NCBI GenBank assembly: GCA_025201765.1
Contig: MU623429.1
Span: 1-64,000, forward strand
DNA length: 64,000 nt
Source: Daldinia sp. FL1419
Lineage: Eukaryota; Ascomycota; Sordariomycetes; Xylariales; Hypoxylaceae
Direction of reading: 5' to 3'
In this document: piece after piece, positions 20,508 through 32,700 of the stretch
Position numbering within the stretch: the stretch's first letter is position 1
Layout: each line of letters begins with the position of its first letter
Program-made: the position numbers and the translations under genes
The notes under the pieces: model-generated
Told to the model about the DNA's origin: nothing
Databases searched by the model: none
What the model saw: only the letters and a program-made list of their open reading frames with translations

Positions 20508-22799
20508 ATGCTATCCAGATCAGGCGTTAGCATTAGAAGGCTCATATCTCCAAGGCGAGTTCAAGATGAATTTGAGGATGGGGTTTCGGTTGATACCGAC
20601 CGAATGGATCAAAGGGCGGGACGGAAAGACAGCAGTACAATACCGAAGAGGAGGACAACCTATAGTAAAAGACGGCCACCGCCACCAATTATTAGTAGGG
20701 AACAAAGCATTCATGACATTCTGGATCCGCTACCGCCATTACCGCCTTACGACACACCTCCGCGGTCTAGGTCTAGTTCGTTGAATAGTTGTGAACGCCA
20801 CAACGACTTTTACTTGTCACAATCAATCGATTCAAAGAGGTCAAAGTCACCGCTTTGTTCTCTATCGTCAAAGGAAGACAGGAGCCAGGAATCGCTCCAG
20901 TTTTCTAGTGTGACAAGCTATGGAGGCGACGACTTCCCACCACCACCTCCTCCCAAGAGTTATTCCGAATCACCGGATTCTCTCAGACGTCAGGCAGAAC
21001 TTTCGAGTTCGAATTTGGATTATATAGAAGCTTTATCACTACGACCAGAAAACAAAGCGGGGACGTTACAGCAACACCTGCGACGGCAGGAATCATTCTC
21101 AAGCATTACAGATAACATTCAGCAACTTATACAAGAGGCAGATGAGGCATTCAGGGCGGTCGGAAACGCTCTCGTTGAGGTGCAAGTCACGAACAATTCG
21201 ACAAAAGCCTTACCGTCGCTTCCCACTCCTGAATCATCGCCTGTTCTAAGGCCATCACCCTTAGCTTCTCAGACCCGAGTAGAGAGCCCGCGGCCTCAAG
21301 CAGTCGGTTCACCGAAAACCATCTCTTCTCCTAAGACGGTTACTTCTCCTAAACCCGCCGCCGCCCCCGTCTATTCTCCCCGGCGGAACCCGTCTTTGAA
21401 CAACGGGGTAAAGAGGAAGAGGTCGAAGAAGTCTAAGAAGGCGAAGTCGATGAAGCCGAGTCGAAAAGCTGCCGCGTCCAAGTCGGCGGCGAAGAGTGGG
21501 CCAATATGGAACTTCTCTGACAACGTGACTGATCTTTTTAGCGGCAAGCTCTTCCAGAAGATCGAGGTGGATGAAATGCTTACACCGGACCAGTTGGAGG
21601 AGTATAGGCTGCGAAGAATGTCGATCATGCAGTCGGAGAAATCGGCCAAATTAACCCAATCCGAGAAATCGATCGAGTCAATTGACACCGAGTCGATCGA
21701 TACCCCGATCGAACCCTTTCACCTCGAGGATCTTTCTTCCCGAATCGGATCGTCTGGAGTCTCGCTCGATGTTGATACACCAACCGAAGACAAACCAATG
21801 TCGGCGCGATTTAAACCTGTCGTATGGCGGGACTTCTCAACGGAGGGGCACAACGAATATACACTTGCCGAGCTTCCGGCGTCGACATCGATGTCGGTAG
21901 TGCAGACGGATATAGGGGAAGAACCGGTGCAAAATAAAAACGCCACTTTTCAAACACCGCCAATGAGGCAAGCTGCAAGATTCGCTGCGCGAAGCCAGAA
22001 AGCATCGTTGCCTAGCATCCCAGAAACTGCAGCCATATCGACACCCACAAATGAAATGTTTACCCGCCAAGATCTCCGATATTCCCGAGATATGGTGGCG
22101 GATTCAAACTACGTTTTTCTTCAATCATCACCATGTTCCATGACCAGTCCGATTTTTCGACACGGTCCTATCCGACTAGCCAAGTCTGATCTAATAGCGG
22201 ACGTTAAGATCGGGGCGGACGACGGCCTAGACTGGACAGCATTCCAGATGGCTATTTCCGGGGGTGCCGGAGACTGGTTCTCGGAAAGCGACGATATAAT
22301 TCGCCGCAGGGAGGCGGAAGAAGCGGAAGAGATTGCGGAATGGTTTGGATCATGGAAATTTAGCGGTCCCGGGGGGCTCTTGGACCACCCCGTCGAAACC
22401 GATAGCCCCATGAGCATGACTTCGGGCGAAGACTGCTCGGAGGTGTCATATACCGAGACGGAGAAGGAGGTCAACCCATATAACCAACATTACCACTGGC
22501 AAACACCCGACCAGAAGATGATACCTGAAATTCATCAGCCCGACTACGATATTTCAGGGCTCGAGCTAGATACGGCGAGGATGAGCATGGACGATCATAT
22601 TTTTGGTCAGCCCAAGGAATACGGTAGCCGGGAGAGCTATGCGAGCTTACCACAAAGCCCGATGCTGGACCTCCGAGTGATTCGAAGCCCGAACGGAGAC
22701 GACGTAGATGTTGTCCCGATGGGTTATAACCTTGGACATGACTTGGGAGATTTCCTTAAATGGGAAGCGGAGCATGCGTACGCCGGTGACTTTTACTAG
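20508..22799 (+). CDS. Large disordered fungal protein of unknown function, 763 aa
   Basis: A single long open frame. The first ATG in frame is at 20508 (MLSRSGVSIRRLISPRRVQDE); the frame is open a little further upstream but without an ATG, so a 5' exon cannot be excluded. The stop is TAG at 22797-22799. The protein is mostly low-complexity: poly-Pro segments (RRPPPPII, DDFPPPPPPK), Ser/Pro repeats of the type SPKTISSPKTVTSPKP, and a Lys-rich patch (KRKRSKKSKKAKSMK, near residue 305) that could be a nuclear localisation signal. More ordered segments are NIQQLIQEADEAFRAVGNAL (near 210) and the C-terminal part (EEAEEIAEWFGSWKFSG, DFLKWEAEHAYAGDFY). This resembles cytoskeletal or cell-polarity scaffolds of filamentous fungi in general character only. 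Confidence 0.8.
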   Translation: MLSRSGVSIRRLISPRRVQDEFEDGVSVDTDRMDQRAGRKDSSTIPKRRTTYSKRRPPPPIISREQSIHDILDPLPPLPPYDTPPRSRSSSLNSCERHNDFYLSQSIDSKRSKSPLCSLSSKEDRSQESLQFSSVTSYGGDDFPPPPPPKSYSESPDSLRRQAELSSSNLDYIEALSLRPENKAGTLQQHLRRQESFSSITDNIQQLIQEADEAFRAVGNALVEVQVTNNSTKALPSLPTPESSPVLRPSPLASQTRVESPRPQAVGSPKTISSPKTVTSPKPAAAPVYSPRRNPSLNNGVKRKRSKKSKKAKSMKPSRKAAASKSAAKSGPIWNFSDNVTDLFSGKLFQKIEVDEMLTPDQLEEYRLRRMSIMQSEKSAKLTQSEKSIESIDTESIDTPIEPFHLEDLSSRIGSSGVSLDVDTPTEDKPMSARFKPVVWRDFSTEGHNEYTLAELPASTSMSVVQTDIGEEPVQNKNATFQTPPMRQAARFAARSQKASLPSIPETAAISTPTNEMFTRQDLRYSRDMVADSNYVFLQSSPCSMTSPIFRHGPIRLAKSDLIADVKIGADDGLDWTAFQMAISGGAGDWFSESDDIIRRREAEEAEEIAEWFGSWKFSGPGGLLDHPVETDSPMSMTSGEDCSEVSYTETEKEVNPYNQHYHWQTPDQKMIPEIHQPDYDISGLELDTARMSMDDHIFGQPKEYGSRESYASLPQSPMLDLRVIRSPNGDDVDVVPMGYNLGHDLGDFLKWEAEHAYAGDFY

Positions 22800-22957
22800 G
22801 GCAAAAGCATGAATTTGGGTTTTTGTTTTCTTTACAACGTTTGCATTATAAGTAATGGATTGCGCCATGCTTAAAAAGAGTAGCCTGCCGCGAGGAGGGT
22901 TGCATGAGTTAGAAATGAGGGGGTTTTCTTCTTCTTCTTCGACGTCGGACTGACTAT

Positions 22958-23020
22958 CTACACTATACTACACTATACTACACTACACTACACTACACCA
23001 CACCACACCACACCACACTA
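22958..23020. repeat. Pentamer-type microsatellite (CTACA/CCACA)n
   Basis: About 63 nt of CTACACTATA, then CTACA, then CCACA units. The steady T-to-C change along the array suggests stepwise expansion of variant units. It lies about 160 nt after the stop of the preceding gene. Confidence 0.85.
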
Positions 23021-23318
23021 CCTGCTCATTTGTCATTATACCATTGGGTCTTCATCGAGGGCGTTTGGGAGGCACGCTCTCTATGCAAAACGAATTGATT
23101 TTTAGGGATGGTTATTGTTCTTCGGACTAAGCAGAGCGCGGCGCAGGAAATGCTAGGATTGATATTTGGATCGGCTTTGTCTGTCATGTTAACACTAACA
23201 CAATTGGATGTACCTTAAACATTGTGCAACCGGGAACTGTAAATGGTTACCGACCACGGTACCTATACTAAGAATCCACGACGGTGGCTGCAGTAAAAGA
23301 ATTTACACATTGGAGGAT

Positions 23319-23432
23319 TATCCAAAAAGGGGAAGAAGGGAGCAGAAGGGGGGACAGAAGGAGGGGAGGAGAAAGGGGAAGGAAAGCTTAAATGGTGATA
23401 CCTGCGTTAGGGGAGAAGGAGGGGAGAAAGGG
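23319..23432 (+). repeat. Polypurine tract with G runs
   Basis: Nearly pure A/G sequence with repeated GGGG blocks (for example GGGGAAGAAGGGAGCAGAAG), interrupted near 23388-23408. Such tracts can form triplex or quadruplex structures. Forward frames crossing it are not credible coding sequence. Confidence 0.5.
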
Positions 23433-23963
23433 GGGCACTTACGCGGTCATGTTCGGGCAGTTACGATACAATCCCGTTACACAGAAATTTGGAATTTTGT
23501 TAAATATCCATGTCATCTTCCAAATCAGATACATTCATGTCTGCTTCACAATCTTGGTCTCCTCGTGATACTGGTTCAATCACCCGGCGGTGCACAATCA
23601 ACCTTGAAAAAAAGGTGATTGTCATCTGGTCCCCTCTTCCTTCTCCTTTTCCGCTCTCGTCGTCGTCAGCTACCTCTATCCTATTCTTGCTTATTATAGA
23701 AGCGTTTCATCTCTTGGTGATAACCTCGCGGTAGCTCGGGATTTAATAATATACGGTCCTTCTCATCCAGTTCGTCTCTCGTTTGACTTATCCTTCGTTG
23801 TCGTCATAGTCACAAACATTTTAACCTTTTTCCTTTTTTCTTTTTTTTTCTTGGTTCCTTGAATGGAACCTAATTTTGGGTACTCGCAGATCAGGGAATA
23901 CTAAAACGAGTGCAGTTTCGAAAAATACGTCACCGACCTTGAAGATCAGGTAAAGAGGGGCAA

Positions 23964-25290
23964 ATGCTCTATATCTTTCTCCGCGACGCCCTTGCGGGTG
24001 CGAGCCGCGCGTTAGCCTCCATTATGTCGCTGGAGAATCCCGCAGCCATGCAATACGATAACTCGACCCTCACCATCACTTCCGTCGGTACTCCGGATCC
24101 TTTCGTCACCCTCTTCAGAGGCCGTTATTACCTTGTAGGCTACCGATATCACACCATTGTCCGCACGGGCTCGACGGGGTAAACCTTTGCTAACTTTGTA
24201 CCAAGACCTTCACCGCTGGAAATAGGGTCGAGATATGGTCTTCTCGTAGCTTGGCCGATATCGAGAGCTCTGCTTCTAGACATGTGATTTGGTATATACT
24301 CGTCCCTCCGAAGGTGTAACTAATTTCGTTGGCCGTGGCGTTGACTTAAATGTCAGGACTCCTCCACAAGGCACAGACCACTCCGCCGAACTCTGGGCTC
24401 CCGAACTTCACGCTCTTCATGGCCGATGGTATGTCTACTATGCCGCTGCGAACCCGTCTCACGGGAACAAAAGCCACCGGATGTATGTACTTGGTGGACC
24501 CCCGGCATCCGAGGACCCCTGTCGAGGCCAGTGGGAATTCTTAGGTCGTATCAACGAGATGCCGGACCACTGGGCTATCGACGGTACTGTATTCGAGATG
24601 AATGGTCAATTATATTTTGTGTATTCGGGATGGCCGCTTGACGATCCGGATCACTCGTCGGACCTTATACAGCAACTTTATATCATGAAACTCGAGAGCC
24701 CGACGAGCGCTGCCAGCCCCGCCATCGTCATCTCCCGCCCGCAGCACCCTTGGGAAATCACAAGCGAAGGTAATGGCACGGACCACGGAATTAACGAGGG
24801 ACCGCAGTTCTTGAGCTCGCCCGATGGAGGGATCTCCTGGCAGGGCCTGGTATACTCGTGCGCAGGCAGCTGGACTCATGAATACAAGATGGGTCTCCTA
24901 CAGTATATAGGGGGCAACCCGTTGGACCCAGATTCGTGGCGAAAGGGAGAAGAGCCGCTAGTCCAGACACGAAGACATGGTACGGGGCCCTTTGGGCCGG
25001 GACACGGGTCATTCTTGAATATAGGTGGACAAGTCGTCGCCATATACCACGCAACCGATAGCCCGACAGACGGGTGGGAAAATCGCAGAGCGAGGGCACA
25101 AAGAGTGGCGTTTACGGACGAAGGGCCGTATATGGGTAGATCATTTGGATTAGAACCTGCCCGTCCGGAGGGTAGTAGCTTGGTCCGCAGACTAAAGCAG
25201 AGATTGGGCAAAAGTGGTCGGTACAAGCAGGAATTGGCCGGCGAGAAGAGCTTGAGGGCTCTTCTAGGGGCCAGGGCAACGTATACTTAG
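23964..25290 (+). CDS. Glycoside hydrolase family 43 protein, about 426 aa
   Basis: GH43 enzymes are inverting arabinofuranosidases, xylosidases or arabinanases with a five-bladed propeller. Exons: 23964-24178 and 24226-25290; the 47-nt intron has donor GTAAAC and acceptor ATAG, and joins as STG-VEIWSSRSL in frame. All three catalytic acids of the family are in place: the base Asp in TPDPFV, the pKa-tuning Asp in AIDGTVFE, and the acid Glu in INEGPQF. Other blade motifs are ELWAPELHALHGRWYVYYAA and GHGSFLNIGGQVV. The start is uncertain: ATG 23964 and ATG 24024 are in frame, and neither gives a clear signal peptide. A CAG-GTAAAG donor-like site at 23948-23954 hints at a missed upstream exon. 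The exact substrate cannot be read from the sequence. Confidence 0.85.
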
Positions 25291-26477
25291 AAGATATGTA
25301 TGCGGGAATAAAGGTGGAAAACCTAAATGTAAAAAGGGAAGAGATAGATTAGATGGGATTATACATGTTCAGAAGATTGAGTTATGGGATGAGCTGGCTC
25401 CGGTGGCATTAGGGATTGGGGATTGAGGCCTTTCTATGTATTACGAGATAAACGAGTTGTTCGAGAATATGGAGAGACGAATTCTGTGCTAAGTATACGT
25501 CTGTCTTTGTTGCAGAGCTAATGTTGTCTCTTGGGGTTTTTATCTCTTGTGAAGTTTTGCAGTACAGCTGCGGGAAGTTGTGTTTTTGAATCGTGATATG
25601 TACTTTAGTAGAAGGGCAAGGTAATGGTGTGAAGTGATTATCAAGTCAGACTGGTGAGATCACATAGAAACGCAAGTAAACGAGGTCAAAAGTATCAGTA
25701 GTAACCAAATGGGGCTCACGAAGCCAAAGATGCTATATCATGCACGGTAATCACTAATATAAAATAGCAAGGGCAACGCACCAGGCATTGTGTCTCTCGC
25801 GTGAAGCTCATCTCGTATATCATTCATTCCTCCAACGGCACAGCCAGATTTCCCTCTTCCTCTTTTTCTTCCCCTCTTTCTTTCTCGGTTTACTACTTAT
25901 TATAAGTACAGGAAAAGCCACTGTTTGCTTGTTTGTTTGCTTGTTTGGTATTTGATTATTTATTCGGCAGGATGGGAAAAGGGGGGGGGGGGGGGGGGGG
26001 AAAGTAGGCTGGCGAGGCAAGATAAGGTAAGGTGCTTAAAGCAGGTAACCGCCCTTATCCGTAACGTTTAAAGAATACCTCCTTCTCCCTGTCCAATTCC
26101 TGCGCGTATCCCATTACTTCGTTCGTACGTTCGTGTGCAGTGTGTATATGTTGTTTAAGTGTGTAAAGCGTATTTTGTGTTCATCAACCCCCATCCCTCA
26201 CCCCGTCCGGTCGTTGTTCATCCTATTGTTTCATCCTGACAAAGCAGTGCTCAAAAAAGGGGGTAGACAGGAATAAATTTCGAGATCGGAATCAGGAATC
26301 AATGTGCTGTCATGTCATGTAGTATTACGCGCCCCAAGGAATACCGCCGCTGCCACCGCCGCGTCCGACCTTGCCTTCCTGTTGTAATGTTTTCTTCATA
26401 TTAGACATTATTAATTGAAATTACTACCATCCCCAGGGTATACCGTTGATAGAGGGGGAGCGGGATGGTTCAGGCTC
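25291..26477. other. Intergenic between convergent GH43 and PIL1
   Basis: 3' flanks of two convergent genes. It contains a GTTTGCTTGTTTG repeat at 25925-25947 and a run of 20 G at 25981-26000, which is a likely sequencing weak spot. No gene is recognised. Confidence 0.4.
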
Positions 26478-27843
26478 CTAGACGGCCATCTCCGGGGCTC
26501 GACCTCGGTGTTGCTCGCCGTTTAGGCCGCTGTCGGAATCCAGCACGGAATGGGCCTGGTCGTCTTCCTGCTCCTCTTCGTCCTCGTACTCGTGATTCCG
26601 GTGCTCTCCGGTCGCGACCCAGGACTCGCGGTCGTTTAGCGGGGCGTCTTGGGCGGAGAGATCCAGGCCTTCGGAGCGGGCTTTGATGTTGTTCCGGCGG
26701 CGCATGGAGAGCGTGCGGGCGCGCGTGGATAGCTTCGGATTTACGGCTGCGTTGGATGATACCCAGTTAGTTAGCGCATCCTCGCAGTCCTGGATGATGG
26801 CCTTGCTGGCCTCGTAGCCGTCGTAGGCAGCGCGAGTCTCGCCGGGGGTCACGGGCGTGTCGTCGATTAGCTCGAGGAGATGCTTGCCGTAGCCGGCGAT
26901 GATGGCGACTTTCTCGCAGTGCTCTTGTAAAGCGTCGAACTGGTAAGCGTATGCTGACTTTAGCTTCTCACGGGTAATGTTGGATAGCTGTGCCTCAGCA
27001 ACAAGCGATTCGGCTTCGGCGCGAACAAGTTCCTGCTCGAGAACCACAATCTTGGGCGAGTTGGGTTCCTTATATTTGAGCTGAGCAATCTGATCGGCGA
27101 TCTTCTGCTTCCCTGCTAGAGTGTTAGCTTACGTGGGTCCATGTAGGTAGTAGGTAGTAGGTAGTAGGTAGTGGGTTCTTGTGACGGTACTTACGGTCTC
27201 GGCTGGGTTGTACGGAGGCCTCGATATTTCGGATACTCTTCATGGTTACGCGGTACTGGTCGTAGCGATCGACGTACTGGTCCTCGAGTTCGCCAATTTC
27301 ATAGATGAGTACACCGAGTTTGTCGGTGACGTCAGAGACGTCTTCGTCACCGGCTTCACCCCAGAGCGAGAGTTGTTGCTTGAAGTAGTATATCAGCGGG
27401 CGTGTTCTTTATAAGGAAATGTGCCACTTACAGCAACCTCCATGCGCTCCTTTGCGACAAGCTCTAGACTCCTCATTACGTTCTTTTCCATCTTGACAAG
27501 CTGAGTTAACTTCTTGGCTAGGTCGGGCCCGAAAGCGCCGGCGGCGTTCCGACGGAGCGCATGTCCTTGGTACCTCTGTTAGTGTACTGCATTTCGACGA
27601 AAATGCCACATGCTACTATCTACAGGATGGCTGCATGTTGGGGGGATATTGGGCACACTCACCGAATCCGCCTCTTCCGAATAGTCTGCCTGATTTAGTG
27701 GACGATGGCGGGGGAGGGGGATTCTGTCACGAAAGTCAACAAAGCGTCTGCCTTAAAACGCACTGACCCAGAACAACATGGCTTACTTGGATCTGCGAAG
27801 CGGTTGGCGCCCGAGTCTGGCGCATAGAATATGTTCGATGCAT
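26478..27843 (-). CDS. PIL1: Eisosome core component Pil1/Lsp1, 356 aa
   Basis: BAR-domain protein that coats furrow-shaped plasma-membrane domains (eisosomes). Five exons: 27843-27787, 27723-27663, 27565-27432, 27378-27195 and 27112-26478. Donors are GTAAGC, GTGAGT, GTAAGT and GTAAGT, and phase is kept throughout. The protein begins MHRTYSMRQTRAPTASQIQ and continues NPPPPPSSTKSGRLFGRGGF. It then has the Pil1 BAR core: LAKKLTQLVKMEKNVMRSLE, QQLSLWGEAGDEDVSDVT, LIYEIGELEDQYVDRYDQYR, SIRNIEASVQPSRDRKQKI, then VLEQELVRAEAESLVAEAQL. The C-terminal 60 residues are acidic and disordered (YEDEEEQEDDQAHS), as in relatives. Five short exons match the usual architecture of this gene in Sordariomycetes as I recall it. 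Its long pyrimidine-rich leader lies at 27844-28260. Confidence 0.95.
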
Positions 27844-29783
27844 TGTGATATACGGATTGGCAACGGATAATGAGCTAGCTAGTTGATTGATGTGACACCT
27901 GGGAAAAGTTGGGCTCAAGAGGAGGACACACAAAATATGATGCTAGACGATGGTTGCAAGAGGTTCGGAGGGTTTGGTGGAGAATGCGATACGATGGTTA
28001 AGACTTTGCTATATTCGTCTTAGGAAAAAAGACTTTGGAAGAACTGGAGCTGATAACGGGAATACAGGAATGCGATACTCCAAAAAGGTAAAAAAGGGAA
28101 ATGGTTGAAAAAGTGTGGATGTTGTTTTATGGATGTGTGGCTTTTTAGTTCTTAAGATCTTCCTTTTAAAGAGGCGGACGGATTTGGGTATTGGGCGATC
28201 ACATACGTAAGGTACACACACCTCTTTTTTTTTTTTCTTTTTTTTTTTTTCTTGTTTTCTTTACTCTACCTATTTAAGAGGTAGGAATGGGAAGATGGGC
28301 TGAATGGATTGGGTTGGATGGTAAATGGTAAGTGGTAAGATGGGGATTGAATGTTCCAGTGGCCCCATGGATGCATTTGGGTGCATTTGGGTGCATTTTG
28401 GGGCTCGTTTAGCTGTGGGCTTATGGGCTGTTAGAGAAGAGCCAAAAGAGCTAAGACAATCGGAAAAGTGGGAATGGAAAGAGAGCTGGTCCCTTACTAC
28501 CGCTACGTCATTACTACCGAATTGTTCTTTTCCAGCTCCTTAGTGCACTACACTAACCCCAAAATAGTAGCTAAGCTAATGGGTAGCGTAGCTCTAGCTC
28601 CGATCTTGTTCTTTGGGGCACACAAGTACAGTCCACGCCGTCTTCAAAGGTGCTTCCACTTAAACATTCATTACGGATCGCATGCGTACAAATTAGCTCT
28701 CTTCTAACAAAAGAGCCTAACTACTAAATAGCCCCCCTTAGTGTAAGAGTAGAACCTGTGGTTGCCGCTTGACTCGAAAGAAAAAGTCTAAAACAGCGGA
28801 TAACTACCTTAGTTAATCCCAATCCTTAGCTAGGTAGTCTTGTATATAACATGACTACATCACTTGTAGTAATTGATTCAACAACCCCAAGTAAAAATTA
28901 TGCAACCTGGTATTTTATAGTGTAGACATAATACTTGTGTAGCAAATGATTACATTGTTTAATGGAACAAGATTATTTATATTAACTAACGTAAGACGTT
29001 ACCTGAGATACTTGGTTGTGATCTAGTCACTACCCATGTATGAAGAAACAAGGTTTTATTAAGATAGGAAAAATTAGAATATCTACCTCGAGATGGATAT
29101 ATAAAATGGCCTATCCTTTGATAAAGCTGTATTATACACAATAGTGATGGTTGCAAGCTGTGATTTTTGCAAAGTCTAAATAATTCTGCAATCCTGGCAA
29201 CTACTCATAGGTCCAAACTTTCCAGAGGCTAAAGATACTAACTAGCCACAGTAAAAGCCACATCCCTTTTATAAACGATTAGATAAGGGATATAGTTCAC
29301 CCCGTGTCATCTCATCTTATCGACGCGTCAATCAAGACTTATAAAATTCACCCTCTTCATAACTATTCGTTGACGTTCATTGGGGGACTCGCCTTTTCTA
29401 TTCAAGGATTTAATAATAGGATTCCCTTTTTATTGATTTCACCGACCCGTCATTCGTACGAGTTATACCCGTTTTTTTCCTTTTTCTTTTTTTAAATAAC
29501 CCAATCAATCCTACCCCTTTTTAAGATATTCTTTATAATTGCTGGAGACGCGTTTTATAGCCGGTATCCAACAGGCCATAATCCTCATTCTTGGGATTAT
29601 TATTCACTTACCCGTAACAGACAGTAGATAATGGGCGGAGCACTGTCTCATTTACAACATACTTGGTAAATTCAAGGACGAAGAAGAGGACGAGGACTCT
29701 AGAGCATTCAGATTCGGGGTTAGCAGGAGAAAAAGAGGATAGAGTCGAGGGAGGCGCGGCCTAGTAGCAGGTTCTTCAACGAG
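27844..29783. promoter_or_regulatory. Divergent promoter region of PIL1 and KMT6
   Basis: This 1.9 kb stretch separates the starts of PIL1 (-) and KMT6 (+). It includes a T-rich pyrimidine tract at 28226-28262 (seen on +; purine-rich on the PIL1 strand), a TGCATTTGGG repeat at 28372-28395, and an AT-rich block at about 28840-29290. The last 130 nt (GAAGAAGAGGACGAGGACTC type) are purine-rich leader before KMT6. No gene is recognised. Confidence 0.4.
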
Positions 29784-32700
29784 ATGGAGGGGCCTCCTTT
29801 TGATTTAACGGCCGTAGTTTCGGATTCGGATGATTCTAATGGCTTGGAAGTTACGGCAATAGATGAGCGGACGCAATCACATTTGCCATCTCAACTATCG
29901 CAACCACCTCAGCTACCTCAACCTGAACCTCAATCCGAGTCTCAGTCAGAGGCACATCCTGAGAAAATTCCTAGTCCGTCACCACCGGAGAAGCCATCTG
30001 AACAGCAAGAACCTGATTCTATGGAGGAGCAATCTGCATCTATTCGTGCTGCAACGCCTTCTATATCTGCTAAAGGGTCTACGTCAAAGCATGGAAGTCA
30101 AGATGACAAGGCTGCTTCATTACCGGTAAGACCCAATAGTGGCTCCCAAAATGGGCCAGATACTACACCTTCATCGAGTCAGCGTCACCCACCTGCAATC
30201 CATCGGACGCCTAGAACTTATACTCCAAGGAAGTCTTTCTGCTCTATCGATGACGTTGTCGAAGCTTTGCAAGGTTTCTCGAAAGAGATCGGGACAGATG
30301 GGGCTAAGCTAACTGCTCGCCTCATTCATATGGCTTGGAAAAAGGAAGCACCCGTTCAGCCGTTCACGAGCAAAAAGGATTGGTTTGCAGATATGAAACG
30401 CATCCCGTTAGAAGGTGTCGGGAAATCATCAGATACAATAAAAATTAAATATAAGGTTCGTCGTCTAGGAACTCATTGCCTATCTAGTTCAGTGTTGAAT
30501 ATTGGAGATTATTTAAACTAGGAACAAAATACTGATAAATTCATAGCAATTTGGCCATGGTAGATCCGGAAAACAGGAGAAAAAGGAGCACCATCAGGTC
30601 ATATGCATTAAGACTGATGCAGAAAAGGTCCCTTCTTATAGCTTCCATCATGTTGAAATCAGGAAAAACATACTTTCCCCCAATACAATGCTTACATATG
30701 TCCCTCACCTACGAGATCTGGCAGATAATGAGGAAGGCGTCTACCGCCGCTGGCTGGAAAATCTGGAAAATATGGACAAGACGTCCGGCTTTGCTACGCT
30801 AAGCAGGCACCAGAAAGTGACCAAGACTATTCAAAAAGAGCGTGCGATTACCCTATTGTTATATCTCGATTCTTGGCTGGATAGGCTTAACCTGCACAAC
30901 GAGAACTGTACCAAGACTACCTTAATCCGCTACATGGCTAGTCAGAGCGACAGCGTCACTCCTCAGCAAAAGTCGAGCATCTTGCACTCATATAATGAAG
31001 AAACCGGGTCTCCACGGTCGGCTAAAGCTGTCCGGATCTTCACGGAAGCCTTTGATAAAGTCTTCAACTCGCCTCACCTCAGAGAGCGCGCTGTGCCTCT
31101 TCGCGACGTCCTCTTACTTGATAAGTCGGTTGATACTATCGTTGATTCTAAGAAATGGATGAAGGAGACTCCGAGCCAATCGAAGGTTACCGAAGAGCAG
31201 GCAACAGTTGAATCCTTTTTAGAAACGTATGCCCTGCTTGGTTGCTTAATATGCACCAGCCATTCTTGCGAACATGGTGAATATGGCGTCGACAACGAAC
31301 GGAAGCGCTTTTCCATTGAAGTAGTTGGTGGTTTATCACCCATGATCCGTCAACAATTTACGCATAAACCGAGAGGAGCCGATGATAGTCCTCCATCTCG
31401 TAGGACAAAGAGGCCTTGTGGTGATGACTGCTATTTGAACGGACGCCCTGGAACACGGGCTCGCGCATGGAACGATACCGAGATAATGCTCCTCAAATCA
31501 TTCTTCTCGACATTGAGCAATACGAATATACCCGTTCAATGCGCTGCTTCTGTGGCCACTGGACGGCCCTGCTGGGATGTCAACCGCCAGCTGGATAAGC
31601 TTGTTCTGCCTCTCCCCAGTGCGGATCCCATACCACAGGTTCAGGTTAAGCCGTTGCCTTGGTATGATAGGAAAAAGAAAATGCTTATAGGGGACTGGCA
31701 AGATCATACTAATACTCACGAGCACCAGAGGAAAGATTGTTTTGATCCGTGTAACCATGAAGGACCCTGCACGATGAAAAATTGCAGGTGTGTCCAGAAC
31801 CGCCTTATGTGCGAGCGCTTCTGCCGATGCACAGCAGCAATTTGCGCCAGCAAGTTTACCGGCTGCGCCTGTCATTCTCATGGAAAAACATGTGTCTCTA
31901 AGCAAAAAGATCGGCCTTGCATCTGCATTCAGCTTAATCGCGAGTGTGACCCCGTTCTATGTGGAAGCTGCGGCGCTTCTGAGAGAGCCAACCCAGCGAA
32001 CGCGGATAATGATGCTCTGCATGCCACCGGGTGCCAGAATTGTGCACTCCAGCGTGGCAGATCAAAGTCAGTTATGCTCGGAAAATCTAAGATTGCCGGC
32101 TACGGACTCTTTGCAACCGAAGATATTGCCCAAGACGAGTTTGTTATCGAGTACGTTGGCGAGCTTATCAGTCAAGACGAAGGAGTCCGCCGTGAGGCTC
32201 GTCGCGGAGATGTGTTTGATGAATCATCCAATTCATCATATCTGTTTACTTTACTAGAACAAGAAGGAATATGGGTCGACGCGGCTATCTACGGCAATCT
32301 TAGTCGATATATCAACCATCAAGAGACTAACTGCAATGTCACACCGCGAATTCTCTACGTTAATGGCGAGTATCGTATCAAATTTACATCTTTGCGAGAT
32401 ATCAAGGCCGGAGAAGAGTTGTTTTTTCATTATGGCGAGAACTTCCCAAATCTGACTAAGAAGCTTTTGCAAGAAGAGAAAGCCGAGAAGAAGAGACGCA
32501 AGGCTAAGGAGCAGGCCCGTAAGAAAGCTCAGGACGGGGCTGAAAAGCCGAGGAAGAGACCCGGTCGCAAACCAGGCAGGAAACCAGGGCGCAAGCCGGG
32601 CCGCAAGCCAAAGAAGACGTTTGCCAAATTCGATTCAGAACCTGAAGACGACGATGAGGCCCTTGAAGTTCCCGAAGGGTTCCTCTCTGACGTTAACATT

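Larger units (their letters stand above)
22800..23963. other. Intergenic with microsatellite and polypurine tract
   Basis: No gene recognised. It holds the CTACAC-type repeat at 22958-23020 and a purine-rich tract at about 23319-23432. From about 23620 it becomes CT-rich, with T runs at 23828-23850, as expected for the promoter and leader of the GH43 gene. Confidence 0.4.
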
